Positions 8,512 through 16,260 of a DNA stretch of 44,396 nucleotides are shown piece after piece. A program made the position numbers and the translations under genes. A model generated the notes under the pieces. It was not told the origin of the DNA, did not search any database, and was given only the letters and a program-made list of their open reading frames with translations. Source of the stretch: an uncultured Verrucomicrobia subdivision 3 bacterium (GTDB taxonomy: Bacteria; Verrucomicrobiota; Verrucomicrobiia; Limisphaerales; UBA11358); contig CAISEZ010000035.1 in assembly GCA_903884535.1 (NCBI GenBank), forward strand, positions 1-44,396, read 5' to 3'. Numbering within the stretch: position 1 is the first letter of the stretch; each line of letters begins with the position of its first letter.

Positions 8512-9555
8512 TCAAAATGCCTCGGGCAAGTCCAAGGCTTTTTCCGTCGCCGCCACCGGTTCCAGTGCCAGCGGTTCGTCGTGGTTCAAATGTTGTTCGC
8601 ACACGTGCCAGAAGCCGGCCGTCGTGGTGACGCGGCGGATGGCGTGGAGAAATTTGTCTGGCGACGGCACGCCTTCGCCGATGAAGTTCATGAACTTTTT
8701 CATGCGCTGCACCTGCGAAAGCTCGCGCACGCCGGGCGTGATTTCACCGGCCCACAGTTCGTGGACGTAGGCCAGCACGTCGCGACCAGTCGGCAGTTTT
8801 ATTATTTCACCGCGCAATTGCGCGCGGATTTGATCGAACAGCCACGGGTTGCGAATCGCGCCGCGCCCGATCATCAGGCCGCGCACGCCGGTTTCGGCGA
8901 GCAGTTGCTGCGCCTGCGCCGCGCTGTGAACATTGCCGTTCGCAAAAACCGGACAGCGCAATTCTTTTGCCGCCTGCGCGATCAAATCGTAACGCACGCC
9001 GGGCCGATACATTTGTTTGACCGTCCGTGCGTGGACGGTGAGCAAATCAATCGGATGTTTGGCGAATAATTTCAGCAGCGCGTCAAATTCCTCCGGCGAT
9101 TCAAAACCGAGCCGCGTTTTCACCGTGAACGGAATGGTCACCGCGTCGCGGAGCGCGCCGAGGATGGCGTCAATTTTCTGCGGTTCGCGCAGCAGTCCGC
9201 CACCGGCGCATTTGCGGTAAACGATTGGTGCGGGGCAGCCGAGGTTGAAATCAATCGCGGCGACGGGATAATGCTGCAGTTCCTTGGCCGTGCGGACGAG
9301 CGCCGGAATATCATTGCCGATGAGCTGCGCGATGACCGGCCGACCGGTGGGATTTTTGGTGATGGAATCGAGAATCCATTTCTCCGGCCGCGAAACATCG
9401 TGCACGCGGAAAAATTCCGTCCAGTAAACTTCCGGCCCACCGTAACGCGAGATGACGCGCATGAAATCGAGCGTCGTCACGTCCTGCATCGGCGCGAGCG
9501 AGAGCACCGGGGCATCGGCGCGGAGCAATTTTGAAAATGTTGCGGACGGAGTCAC
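8512..9555 (-). CDS. dus: tRNA-dihydrouridine synthase (DusB-like)
   Basis: Flavoenzyme that reduces uridine to dihydrouridine in tRNA D-loops. The TIM-barrel core shows LAPMQDVT (FMN site), PVIAQLIGND, FNLGCPAP with the nearby catalytic-loop Cys in YRKCAGGGLL, FTVKTRLGF, LTVHART, PVFANGNVHS and MIGRGAIRNPWLF. The frame is open to a TTG at 9597, but that start would overlap the upstream gene by 37 bp. A GTG at 9553-9555 begins 5 bp after the upstream stop and leaves 18 residues before LAPM, the usual Dus length, so it is chosen. The C-terminus extends with a helical recognition domain ending in EKALDLPEAF. Likely co-transcribed with the orphan gene upstream. Confidence 0.9.
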   Translation of the reverse strand: MTPSATFSKLLRADAPVLSLAPMQDVTTLDFMRVISRYGGPEVYWTEFFRVHDVSRPEKWILDSITKNPTGRPVIAQLIGNDIPALVRTAKELQHYPVAAIDFNLGCPAPIVYRKCAGGGLLREPQKIDAILGALRDAVTIPFTVKTRLGFESPEEFDALLKLFAKHPIDLLTVHARTVKQMYRPGVRYDLIAQAAKELRCPVFANGNVHSAAQAQQLLAETGVRGLMIGRGAIRNPWLFDQIRAQLRGEIIKLPTGRDVLAYVHELWAGEITPGVRELSQVQRMKKFMNFIGEGVPSPDKFLHAIRRVTTTAGFWHVCEQHLNHDEPLALEPVAATEKALDLPEAF

Positions 9556-9560
9556 CAGAA

Positions 9561-10157
9561 TTACCGGCAAGTTTTTTTCTTGCGCGAATTTTGCCAAAAA
9601 TTATCCCAAGAGGACAAATCAATCGCGCATTTGATTTCGTGAGTCCCCAAATCCAAAGTGAATTTTTCCTCCGCATTATCCTGCCCGACATCGGCCAAGC
9701 CGCTTACCATTTGGCCTTCAATTTTCAACTCTCGAATCCCAGCCAAAGCAATCCGTTTGCTTGCCCAAGTTTCTTTGCCTGCCTGAATAATCCGAAGTCG
9801 AATCCCGTCCGAAACGATAAAGTTTCCAGTTTTAGAATCATAAACAATTTCATCTGCCCAATCATTACAAAATTGGTTGGAAAGACTTCGGTTGGTTGCA
9901 TCTATCAAATAAGCATAACCGCCAGCACAAACAATAAACTTGTCGGGTTCTTCAATTTTTTTCACACGACGTGAACCCGATCTTTTTCCATCAGCAAATT
10001 TTCCAATCCATTCGTTGATTCCGTTCTTGTCAGAAAATTTAACCCACAAAGTATTTCCAAGTTCAGAACCAAATGGCACTTCTTCAAAAGCTCCGCTCAA
10101 AGGCTTTTCGTAAATGACTTCAGCCAGTTCGCACGGTTCTGGATTGTTTTGACTCAT
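9561..10157 (-). CDS. Hypothetical protein, AT-rich orphan
   Basis: A 198-residue soluble protein I do not recognise. It has no signal peptide or membrane helix. Aromatic and glycine residues alternate with short beta-like stretches (GNTLWVKFSDKNG, EWIGKFADGKRSG, KFIVCAGGYAYLID, GNFIVSDGIRLRIIQAG), and it includes ALAGIRELKIEGQMVSG, a pattern I associate with uncharacterised beta-rich proteins. Codon use differs clearly from its neighbours: many A/T-ending codons in a GC-rich setting. That points to recent transfer or weak expression. Its stop lies 5 bp before the proposed dus start. It is divergent from the ROK gene at 10245. Confidence 0.65.
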   Translation of the reverse strand: MSQNNPEPCELAEVIYEKPLSGAFEEVPFGSELGNTLWVKFSDKNGINEWIGKFADGKRSGSRRVKKIEEPDKFIVCAGGYAYLIDATNRSLSNQFCNDWADEIVYDSKTGNFIVSDGIRLRIIQAGKETWASKRIALAGIRELKIEGQMVSGLADVGQDNAEEKFTLDLGTHEIKCAIDLSSWDNFWQNSRKKKTCR

Positions 10158-10218
10158 TTCGTGGCTCTATGTTAAACGAGTTAAACAAGGAAACGCGAAT
10201 AATTCTTGCCTTTGAAAT

Positions 10219-10244
10219 GGTTGTCCGCAATTTAACGGGCAACC
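10219..10244 (+). promoter_or_regulatory. Inverted repeat abutting the ROK gene start
   Basis: GGTTGTCCG - 8-nt loop - CGGGCAACC: nine pairs (one G-T) ending at the base before the ATG at 10245. In RNA it would form a hairpin covering the ribosome landing region; in DNA it could be an operator. A direct repeat GTTAAAC-GA-GTTAAAC lies 35 bp upstream. Confidence 0.4.
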
Positions 10245-11282
10245 ATGAGCCAGAAAATTTTCATCGGCACGGACAGCGGCGCGACCACCACCAAATTTTG
10301 CGCCGTCCGTGAAAGCGGCGATGCCGTCAGCACCAAGCTGCTGCAGCGCCCGACCAGTTCGGAAAAAGGCCGCGAGGCCGTCATCAGCGGCTGGATCGCG
10401 GGCATCGGCGAATTTCTCGCGCAAAATAATTTGCAGTGGCCGCAGGTCCACGGCGTCGGCCTCGCGATTCCCGGACCTTACGAACGCTACGGCGTATTCG
10501 GCAAGTCGCCGAACCTGCCGGCGAGCTTTTGCGGCTGGGATGTTTATTCGGATTACCGCGCGGCGCTGGCCAAACAAGTCGGCCGCCCGGTGCCGCTGGT
10601 CGTCGGCAACGACGGCAATTACGGCGGCGTGGCCGAGGCGCGGCTCGCGCGCGGCGACACCAAGGCGTCGGTCGCCATGCTCATGCCCGGCTCCGGCCTC
10701 GGCGCGGCCTTCGTCGGCGCGGACGGGCTTTCGCTGGACGGCGACACGCTCGCCGGGATGGAAGCCGGCCACATGCCCGTGCCTTTGCAACTGCTCGGCG
10801 TCACCGGCAAGCCGTTTCCGTGCGGCTGCGGCCGCGACTGGGGCTGCGTCGAAGCTTACACCACCATTTCCGGTCTGCCGCATTTGCTGGCGGAAAAATT
10901 ATTAAAATATCCCGACCACGAACTCGCCAAGTCCGCCGCGCCGATCAAGGAAAAAGTTCTTTCGCTCCGTGGCCGGGCGCAAAAAGGCGACGCGCTGGCC
11001 GTGGAGATATTTGATTTTCAGGCGCGAGTCATGGGCTTGCACGTTGCAAATCTGGCGATGGCGCTGGATCCAGGCATCTTCGTCATCGGCGGCGGGCTGA
11101 TGGATCACGAGGCGACCACGCCGGAATTTCGCGAGCGGTATCTGCGCATCATCCGCGAGACGGCGCGGCCGTATCTCTGGCCGCAACAGCGCGACACCCT
11201 GAAAGTGGTTCCGGCGGAGCTGGGCGATTTATCGCAGGCCATCGGTGCGGCGCTCGTGGCGCTGTATCAAAGCCGCAGTTGA
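10245..11282 (+). CDS. ROK-family sugar kinase (glucokinase-like)
   Basis: A 345-residue cytoplasmic protein of the ROK/ASKHA family. The phosphate-1 motif is IGTDSGATTTKF. The catalytic Asp lies in VVGNDGNYGGVAEA (VxNDxN), and the ATP-binding glycine turn in LMPGSGLGAAFVG. The ROK zinc motif appears as CGCGRDWGCVEAY, preceded by MEAGHMPV, whose His is the family's metal/sugar ligand. There is no N-terminal helix-turn-helix, so it is a kinase rather than a repressor; glucose or N-acetyl sugar is the likely substrate, but which one is not clear. A strong inverted repeat abuts the start codon. leuC follows 34 bp downstream on the same strand with no terminator in between. Confidence 0.88.
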   Translation: MSQKIFIGTDSGATTTKFCAVRESGDAVSTKLLQRPTSSEKGREAVISGWIAGIGEFLAQNNLQWPQVHGVGLAIPGPYERYGVFGKSPNLPASFCGWDVYSDYRAALAKQVGRPVPLVVGNDGNYGGVAEARLARGDTKASVAMLMPGSGLGAAFVGADGLSLDGDTLAGMEAGHMPVPLQLLGVTGKPFPCGCGRDWGCVEAYTTISGLPHLLAEKLLKYPDHELAKSAAPIKEKVLSLRGRAQKGDALAVEIFDFQARVMGLHVANLAMALDPGIFVIGGGLMDHEATTPEFRERYLRIIRETARPYLWPQQRDTLKVVPAELGDLSQAIGAALVALYQSRS

Positions 11283-11316
11283 ACTTGCCGGCCGCATCAG
11301 CTAACTTAAACGGCTT

Positions 11317-12690
11317 ATGACGTTGACGGAAAAAATTCTTGCGCGCGCCGCCGGCAAAACTTCGGTTCAGGCCGGCGACAACATCTGGGTGAATGCCGAC
11401 GTGCTGATGACGCACGACGTTTGCGGGCCGGGCACCATCGGCGTGTTCAAACGCGAATTCGGCCAGACCGCAAAGGTCTGGGACAAAAATAAAATTGTCA
11501 TCATCCCCGACCATTACATCTTTACCGCCGATTCAAAGTCTAACCGGAACGTGGACATCCTCCGTGATTTTTCGCGTGAGCAGGGCATCGAGTATTTCTA
11601 CGACGTGATTGATGACTCGAATGGCCACTGGGTTTTCGATGCGGCGAAAGGCAACATGAAGCGCCAATACGGTTCGCGCTACGCGGGCGTTTGCCACACA
11701 GCGCTGCCGCAAAAAGGTCACACGCGTCCCGGCGAAATTCTGTTCGGCACCGACTCGCACACCTGCATGGCGGGCGCATTCAACCAGTTTGCGACGGGAA
11801 TCGGCAATACTGACGCGGGTTTTGTGATGGGCACGGGCAAGCTGCTCATCAAGGTTCCCGAGACGATGCACTTCCGGCTCGAAGGCAAATTGCAGCCCGG
11901 CGTCATGGCGAAGGACATCATCCTTCATTGCATCGGCGAAATTGGCTTCGACGGCGCGACGTATCGCGCGTTGCAGTTTGACGGCGAAGGCGCCTTGAAT
12001 CTCTCGATTGACGACCGCATGACCATCGCAAACATGGCCATCGAGGCGGGCGGCAAGAACGCGATGTTTGAATTCGATTCGCGCACGGCGGAATATGTGG
12101 ATGCGCGCGTAAAATTGAACGGCACGAAATCCACTTACGAACCCGTCGCCCGCGACAAGAACGAAAAATTTGTTTATGAACTCGTCGTGGATTTGAGCCA
12201 GCTCGAACCCACCGTCGCGTGCCATCCGGATCCGGGCCAGCGCAAAAAAGCGAAGGACATGGACATGAAATTGGATCGCGCCTACGTCGGCTCCTGCACC
12301 GGTGGCAAGACCAGCGACTTCGTGGAATTCGCCCGCGTGCTGCGCGGCAAGAAAGTCGTCATTGATACCTTCGGCGTGCCCGCGACGCCGGAAATCGTGC
12401 GCGATTTGCAATCCACTTACTGGGGCAACACGACCATCTGGGACGTGCTCGTAAACGCCGGTGTGCAGATGACGGAAAACGCCGGCTGCGCCGCGTGCCT
12501 TGGTGGCCCGGTGGACACGTTTGGCCGCATCAACAAATCCGGCATCAAGTGCATCAGCGCGACAAACCGGAATTTTCCCGGCCGCATGGGGGACAAGGAA
12601 TCGCAGGTGTTCCTCGCGTCGCCGATGACGGTGGCGGCAAGCGCGCTGACCGGCAAGGTCACTGACCCGCGCGAGTATTTGGGGAATTAA
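11317..12690 (+). CDS. leuC: 3-Isopropylmalate dehydratase large subunit family (LeuC/HacA type)
   Basis: Aconitase-superfamily [4Fe-4S] enzyme of leucine synthesis: isomerises 2- to 3-isopropylmalate with a small LeuD subunit. Motifs seen: MTHDVCGPGTIGVF, FGTDSHTCMAGAFNQFATGIGNTD, VGSCTGGKTSDF (first cluster Cys) and NAGCAACLGG (the other two). At 457 residues it fits the large subunit. The order GSCTGGKTSDF and the ending SALTGKVTDPREYL are typical of the homoaconitase/isopropylmalate dehydratase group used by many non-proteobacterial lineages. LeuC and related enzymes (homoaconitase, citramalate pathway) cannot be separated with certainty. No leuD is adjacent in this window, which is unusual. 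A convincing terminator follows at 12706. Confidence 0.85.
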   Translation: MTLTEKILARAAGKTSVQAGDNIWVNADVLMTHDVCGPGTIGVFKREFGQTAKVWDKNKIVIIPDHYIFTADSKSNRNVDILRDFSREQGIEYFYDVIDDSNGHWVFDAAKGNMKRQYGSRYAGVCHTALPQKGHTRPGEILFGTDSHTCMAGAFNQFATGIGNTDAGFVMGTGKLLIKVPETMHFRLEGKLQPGVMAKDIILHCIGEIGFDGATYRALQFDGEGALNLSIDDRMTIANMAIEAGGKNAMFEFDSRTAEYVDARVKLNGTKSTYEPVARDKNEKFVYELVVDLSQLEPTVACHPDPGQRKKAKDMDMKLDRAYVGSCTGGKTSDFVEFARVLRGKKVVIDTFGVPATPEIVRDLQSTYWGNTTIWDVLVNAGVQMTENAGCAACLGGPVDTFGRINKSGIKCISATNRNFPGRMGDKESQVFLASPMTVAASALTGKVTDPREYLGN

Positions 12691-12705
12691 AACATCCACA
12701 GAATC

Positions 12706-12745
12706 AAATTGCCGCTTGAGCTATGGCCAAGCGGCAATTTTCTTT
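12706..12745 (+). terminator. Rho-independent terminator after leuC
   Basis: AAATTGCCGCTTG - 9-nt loop - CAAGCGGCAATTT: a perfect 13-bp stem followed by TCTTT. On the opposite strand the stem is also flanked by A/T, so it may end the leftward TlpA-like gene (stop at 12757) as well. Confidence 0.85.
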
Positions 12746-12756
12746 GACGTTCAAAT

Positions 12757-13548
12757 TCAATTGGAATATCTCGCAAGGATGTCAGCCACAACTTTTTCGT
12801 TCAGCTCATATCCCTCTAAAAATGGAAAGCCTTCCCAGCGGACGAAACCCTGCGGGTCAATGATAAGCACATGCGGGATGCCGGTCACTTCGATGGCTTT
12901 TTTAGTGCGCGCCTGAGTGTCGATTGCGATGGAGTATTTGATTTGTGGATCGGTCAAGCGCCTCACGGCTTGTTCGGTTTCTTCAGAGATGCCAATGACC
13001 ACAAGCTTGTCACCGAATTTTTCATGAAAGGAATTCAATTCAGGAATTGCTGCACGACATGGCGGACACCAAGTCGCCCAAAAATCAATCAAGATAAATT
13101 TCCCCCGGCAATCAGGTTGGTCGGTTAACCATTTTTCGACAAATAAATCGGGCGCTTTCTGATTCAACAAAGACTTCGCCCAGATTTTTTTGGCGGTGGC
13201 CGGCGGGGCTTTATCCACCGCGCTGACATCGGATGAACGCGGTGTCGGAGGGTGTTTCAGCAATTCCCCGTGATACTTCACCTTGTTTTCGGCCTGCTGC
13301 TGTTCAACTTTTCCGGCCTTGGTCGGATCAAAATGAAAATGCTTCTGCAGGTCGGGGGAAAGGTTTTTAATTTTCACGTTCACCAGGCCGCCGGCGTAAG
13401 TGAAAAAAACATCCGTGGCGGAAACCTTGGTGACCGTGACGTTGGTGTAAATCATCCCGCCGACCGGAAGTATCGGCAATTTTTCATCCGCAGAGGCGGC
13501 GACGAGGCTCCCGGCCAAAATGAGCGTGCTGAAATATTTCGCGCTCAT
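12757..13548 (-). CDS. Exported TlpA-like thiol-disulfide oxidoreductase
   Basis: A 263-residue protein with a signal peptide (MSAKYFSTLILAGSLVAASA, cleavage near 20). Residues 25-75 form a small SHD1-like or beta-rich domain (GGMIYTNVTVTKVSATDVFFTYAGGLVNVKIKNL), common at the N-terminus of exported proteins in this phylum. A linker leads to a thioredoxin fold at about 128-260 with active site WATWCPPC (Cys161/Cys164), then PELNSFHEKFGDKLVVIGIS and the cis-Pro region VTGIPHVLIIDPQG. It should reduce or maintain thiols outside the cytoplasm, for example in cytochrome maturation. The frame extends upstream to 13776 but overlaps the neighbouring kinase gene; ATG at 13548 gives the signal peptide. 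The kinase gene stop lies 8 bp upstream, so the two may be co-transcribed. Confidence 0.87.
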   Translation of the reverse strand: MSAKYFSTLILAGSLVAASADEKLPILPVGGMIYTNVTVTKVSATDVFFTYAGGLVNVKIKNLSPDLQKHFHFDPTKAGKVEQQQAENKVKYHGELLKHPPTPRSSDVSAVDKAPPATAKKIWAKSLLNQKAPDLFVEKWLTDQPDCRGKFILIDFWATWCPPCRAAIPELNSFHEKFGDKLVVIGISEETEQAVRRLTDPQIKYSIAIDTQARTKKAIEVTGIPHVLIIDPQGFVRWEGFPFLEGYELNEKVVADILARYSN

Positions 13549-13556
13549 GATTTGGT

Positions 13557-14858
13557 TCACTGCACCAGCTCTGCCCCCGGCAGGTAAATCGTGAACGTCG
13601 TGCCTTCGCCCACCATGGTGTGGCACTGGAGCGCGCCATGGCCCTCCTTGACGAGCCGCTGGACAATATTGAGGCCGAGGCCGGTGCCCTGCCGCGGGCC
13701 TTTGGTGGTGAAGTAAGGTTGGAAAATTTTTGGCAGCACTTCCGGCGGAATGCCGGGGCCGGTGTCGCGCACCCACAATTTCACCAGCGGCGCGGTGTTG
13801 TTCAAACTTTCGACGTTGAGCAGACGGTCATTCGGACTGTCCTTCAAATCCGCCAGGTTCAGCGGCGCTGACAACACTTCACCGCCCACCATGACGGCGT
13901 GGGTCTGCGGCGCGCTTTGAAACGCATTCACCGTCAGGTTGAGCAAAATCTGGATTAAATCCGTGCCGTTGATTTTCACGCACAAGTCGGTGGCCAGCGG
14001 GGTGAGGCGGAATTCATTGCCGTGCAAACTCGGATGCACCCGCACCAGTTGTTCGAGGTCGTGCAACAACTGGTTCACGCTCACCGGCGCGGTCTCATTG
14101 CCCTGCTGCCGCAGGAAGCCGAGATAGCGCCGCGAAATCTCAATGCAGTTGCTCACCTGCCGCTCGATGATGCGCAGCCGTTCGCGGATGAACTCCAAAT
14201 CTTCCAGCTCCATCCGCTGGGAATGGTTCAGCTTCTTGTTCAGCAACTGGACGAAACCGGAAATCACCGTGAGCGGCCCGTTAATGTCGTGGATGATGCT
14301 CGCGTAAATATCGCCGCGCGTTTTGGCAATCTGCTCCTCGACGCGCTGGCTTTGCAGTTCATCCACCAGTTCGGTGACTTTTTCCGCGCTGGTGTGGATT
14401 TCGCTTTCCAGCATCCGGCGCTGCATCGCTTGGTTGACGGCGGAGCGGATGGTGGCAATGTCAAACGGCTTGTTGATGTAATCGCAGGCCCGCAGCCGCA
14501 ACGCCTGGCGGATCGTGTCCGTCGTCTCGAACGCCGTCATCATGATCGCTTCGATGTTCGGATTTACATATTTGAGCCGTTCCAAAACTTCAATGCCCGA
14601 CATGCCGGCCATGCGGATGTCCAGCACCGCCACGTCAATGGTATGTTTCTGCGCGAGCTCAATCGCCGTCGGCCCGTCCTCCGCCATGAGCAGGTCGTAA
14701 CTGTCCTTGAAAATCACCCGCAACGACATGCGCGGTCCTTCCTCGTCGTCCACAATCAACAGCTTCCCGCGCCGCTTGGGCACTGGCGGAGACACGACCG
14801 CGGCATAGTCGGCAACGGCCGGGTTTGACTGCGCGAGCGGGTCAACGAGGGCGGACAT
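13557..14858 (-). CDS. Response regulator-histidine kinase fusion (REC then HK)
   Basis: A 433-residue soluble signalling protein. The receiver domain (about 31-148) has the acidic pair in VDDEE, phospho-acceptor Asp80 in VLDIRMAG, Thr108 in MMTAF and Lys130 in YINKPF. A coiled linker (about 150-182) leads to a dimerisation helix with phospho-His190 in SIIHDINGPLTVISG. The ATPase domain follows with N-box LNLTVNAFQSA, G1 DTGPGIP, F-box IFQPYFTTK and G2 GTGLGLNI. No membrane helix or sensor domain is present. The receiver is thus the input: phosphorylation by another kinase probably tunes this kinase, and it must pass phosphate to an unlinked regulator. No partner is adjacent. The TlpA-like gene follows after 8 bp. 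Confidence 0.9.
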   Translation of the reverse strand: MSALVDPLAQSNPAVADYAAVVSPPVPKRRGKLLIVDDEEGPRMSLRVIFKDSYDLLMAEDGPTAIELAQKHTIDVAVLDIRMAGMSGIEVLERLKYVNPNIEAIMMTAFETTDTIRQALRLRACDYINKPFDIATIRSAVNQAMQRRMLESEIHTSAEKVTELVDELQSQRVEEQIAKTRGDIYASIIHDINGPLTVISGFVQLLNKKLNHSQRMELEDLEFIRERLRIIERQVSNCIEISRRYLGFLRQQGNETAPVSVNQLLHDLEQLVRVHPSLHGNEFRLTPLATDLCVKINGTDLIQILLNLTVNAFQSAPQTHAVMVGGEVLSAPLNLADLKDSPNDRLLNVESLNNTAPLVKLWVRDTGPGIPPEVLPKIFQPYFTTKGPRQGTGLGLNIVQRLVKEGHGALQCHTMVGEGTTFTIYLPGAELVQ

Positions 14859-14891
14859 ATAGCTCTGACATTAACCAAAAACAAAGATGCC

Positions 14892-16151
14892 TCAAGCAGA
14901 AAGCGTCTGCCGCAGCCATTCCAAAGCCTGCGTCGCCGTCACGTCCTTGAATGTCGCGCGGTCCCATGAGTTCAAAAACAGTTTTACCTCCACGCCCGCT
15001 GCCGAGGCCAGCGCGAGGAAAACGGTGCCCTCCGGCTTGTCCGCCGTGCCGCCGCCCGGCCCGGCAATGCCCGTGATCGCCACCGCCAAGTCCGCGCCAA
15101 ATTTCCCCCGCGCGCCGATGGCCATTTCGCGGGCCACCGCTTCGCTCACCGCGCCGTGCGCCGCGAGCGATTCCGCGCGCACCCCCAGGAATTTTTCCTT
15201 GGCCGAATCGGCGTAGCTGATCACGCCGCCGAGAAAAACCTCCGACGCGCCCGGCACATTCGTCAGCCGCTGCGCCACATTGCCGCCGGTGCAGGACTCC
15301 GCCAGCGCCAGCGTCTTTTTATTTTGCGCCAGAAGTTTCACCACCACGCTTTCAATTTCGTCATCGTCAAAACCAAAAATATTCGCGCCCAGATTTTTCT
15401 GCACGGCCGCCTCGCCGGCACAAACCAGTTTTTCCGCGCCCACGCCGCTGGCGGTCAACCGCACGTCCACCGCGCCGGGCCGGGCGCAGTAGCCGACCTC
15501 CAAACCTGTTTTCACCAGCGGCTGCAAATCGCTTTCCACCTTGTTCTGCACACTCGATTCGCCGACGCCGGTGGACCGGAGCGTGCGGCAGACAAAAATT
15601 TCGTCCGCACATTCGCGCCGGATCAGCGGTGTCACCGCCGCATCAAACATCGGCCGCAGCTCGCGCGGCGGGCCGGGCAACATCACCAGCCAGGACGGTT
15701 TTTTGTCCGCGCGAAAGGGATTCGACTCGATCTTCATCGCCAAGCCGGGGGCCGTTCCAGTTGCGTTCAGGAAAACCAGTGCGCCCTCCGGCACCATCGT
15801 TTCCACCGTGGTTTTCGCCGGCCGCGGCCGATTTCGTTTCGCAAAAAACTTTTCGATGTGCGCCAGCACGTCCGGGTTCGCCACCAGTTTTTTGCCGAGC
15901 AGTTCCGCGATGAGTTCGCGCGTGATGTCATCGGAGGTCGGACCGAGACCACCGGTGGTGATGACCAAGTCTGCGCGGCTCAAAGCTTCACGCACGGCTT
16001 GCTGAATTTCATTGCCCGCATCGGCAATCGCCACCTGCCGGGTGACGACATGACCGAGATCGGCGAGGCGGCGGCAAAGCCATTGCTGGTGGGTGTTCAG
16101 CACGCGGCCGAGCATCAGTTCGCTGCCGGTATTGACGAGTTCAATTTTCAT
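14892..16151 (-). CDS. cinA: CinA-like protein (competence/damage-inducible; NMN deamidase domain)
   Basis: A 419-residue protein with the standard two-domain layout: an N-terminal molybdopterin-binding-like (MoCF) domain starting MKIELVNTGSELMLGRVLNTHQQWL with ITTGGLGPTSDDITRE, and a C-terminal amidohydrolase domain with LALAESCTGGNVAQRLTNVPGASEVFLGGVISYADSAKEKFLGV and AITGIAGPGGGTADKPEGTVF. Family members carry ADP-ribose pyrophosphatase and/or NMN deamidase activity in NAD recycling. The frame is open upstream to 16448 but that stretch overlaps another gene antisense-free and has odd composition; ATG at 16151 matches the family start. The upstream gap carries octamer repeats (16165-16254). 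Confidence 0.93.
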   Translation of the reverse strand: MKIELVNTGSELMLGRVLNTHQQWLCRRLADLGHVVTRQVAIADAGNEIQQAVREALSRADLVITTGGLGPTSDDITRELIAELLGKKLVANPDVLAHIEKFFAKRNRPRPAKTTVETMVPEGALVFLNATGTAPGLAMKIESNPFRADKKPSWLVMLPGPPRELRPMFDAAVTPLIRRECADEIFVCRTLRSTGVGESSVQNKVESDLQPLVKTGLEVGYCARPGAVDVRLTASGVGAEKLVCAGEAAVQKNLGANIFGFDDDEIESVVVKLLAQNKKTLALAESCTGGNVAQRLTNVPGASEVFLGGVISYADSAKEKFLGVRAESLAAHGAVSEAVAREMAIGARGKFGADLAVAITGIAGPGGGTADKPEGTVFLALASAAGVEVKLFLNSWDRATFKDVTATQALEWLRQTLSA

Positions 16152-16164
16152 GGCGATAAATAAA

Positions 16165-16254
16165 ATCAGGAAGGCGAAAAATAATCGAATTTTCCCCGGT
16201 TCCTGCCTTCTTGCTTTCCTGATCAAAAACTTGGCAGTCGTGGCGTCTTGGCGG
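16165..16254. repeat. Octamer micro-repeats upstream of cinA
   Basis: Three tandem octamers TTCCTGCC-TTCTTGCT-TTCCTGAT occupy 16200-16223, with an inverted copy ATCAGGAA at 16165-16172. Next to them, at 16230-16254, are CTTGGCAG and CTTGGCGG units around TCGTGGCGT. The second set resembles the tandem octamers upstream of argH. The region fills most of the 109-bp gap between cinA and the next gene. Confidence 0.5.
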
Positions 16255-16260
16255 TTGAAT

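Noticed and set aside
9718-9738. Heptamer-like run (TTCAATT-TTCAACT-CTCGAAT) in the AT-rich orphan gene
   Set aside because: Only three loose units; on the coding strand it is GIRELKIEG, which looks like natural protein sequence and not an insertion.
11533-12699. 388-codon open frame opposite leuC
   Set aside because: Antisense shadow caused by GC-rich codon bias; no recognisable motifs and it fully overlaps leuC.
13549-13776. Upstream extension of the TlpA-like gene by 76 codons
   Set aside because: It overlaps the kinase gene in another frame and would remove the signal peptide from the N-terminus.
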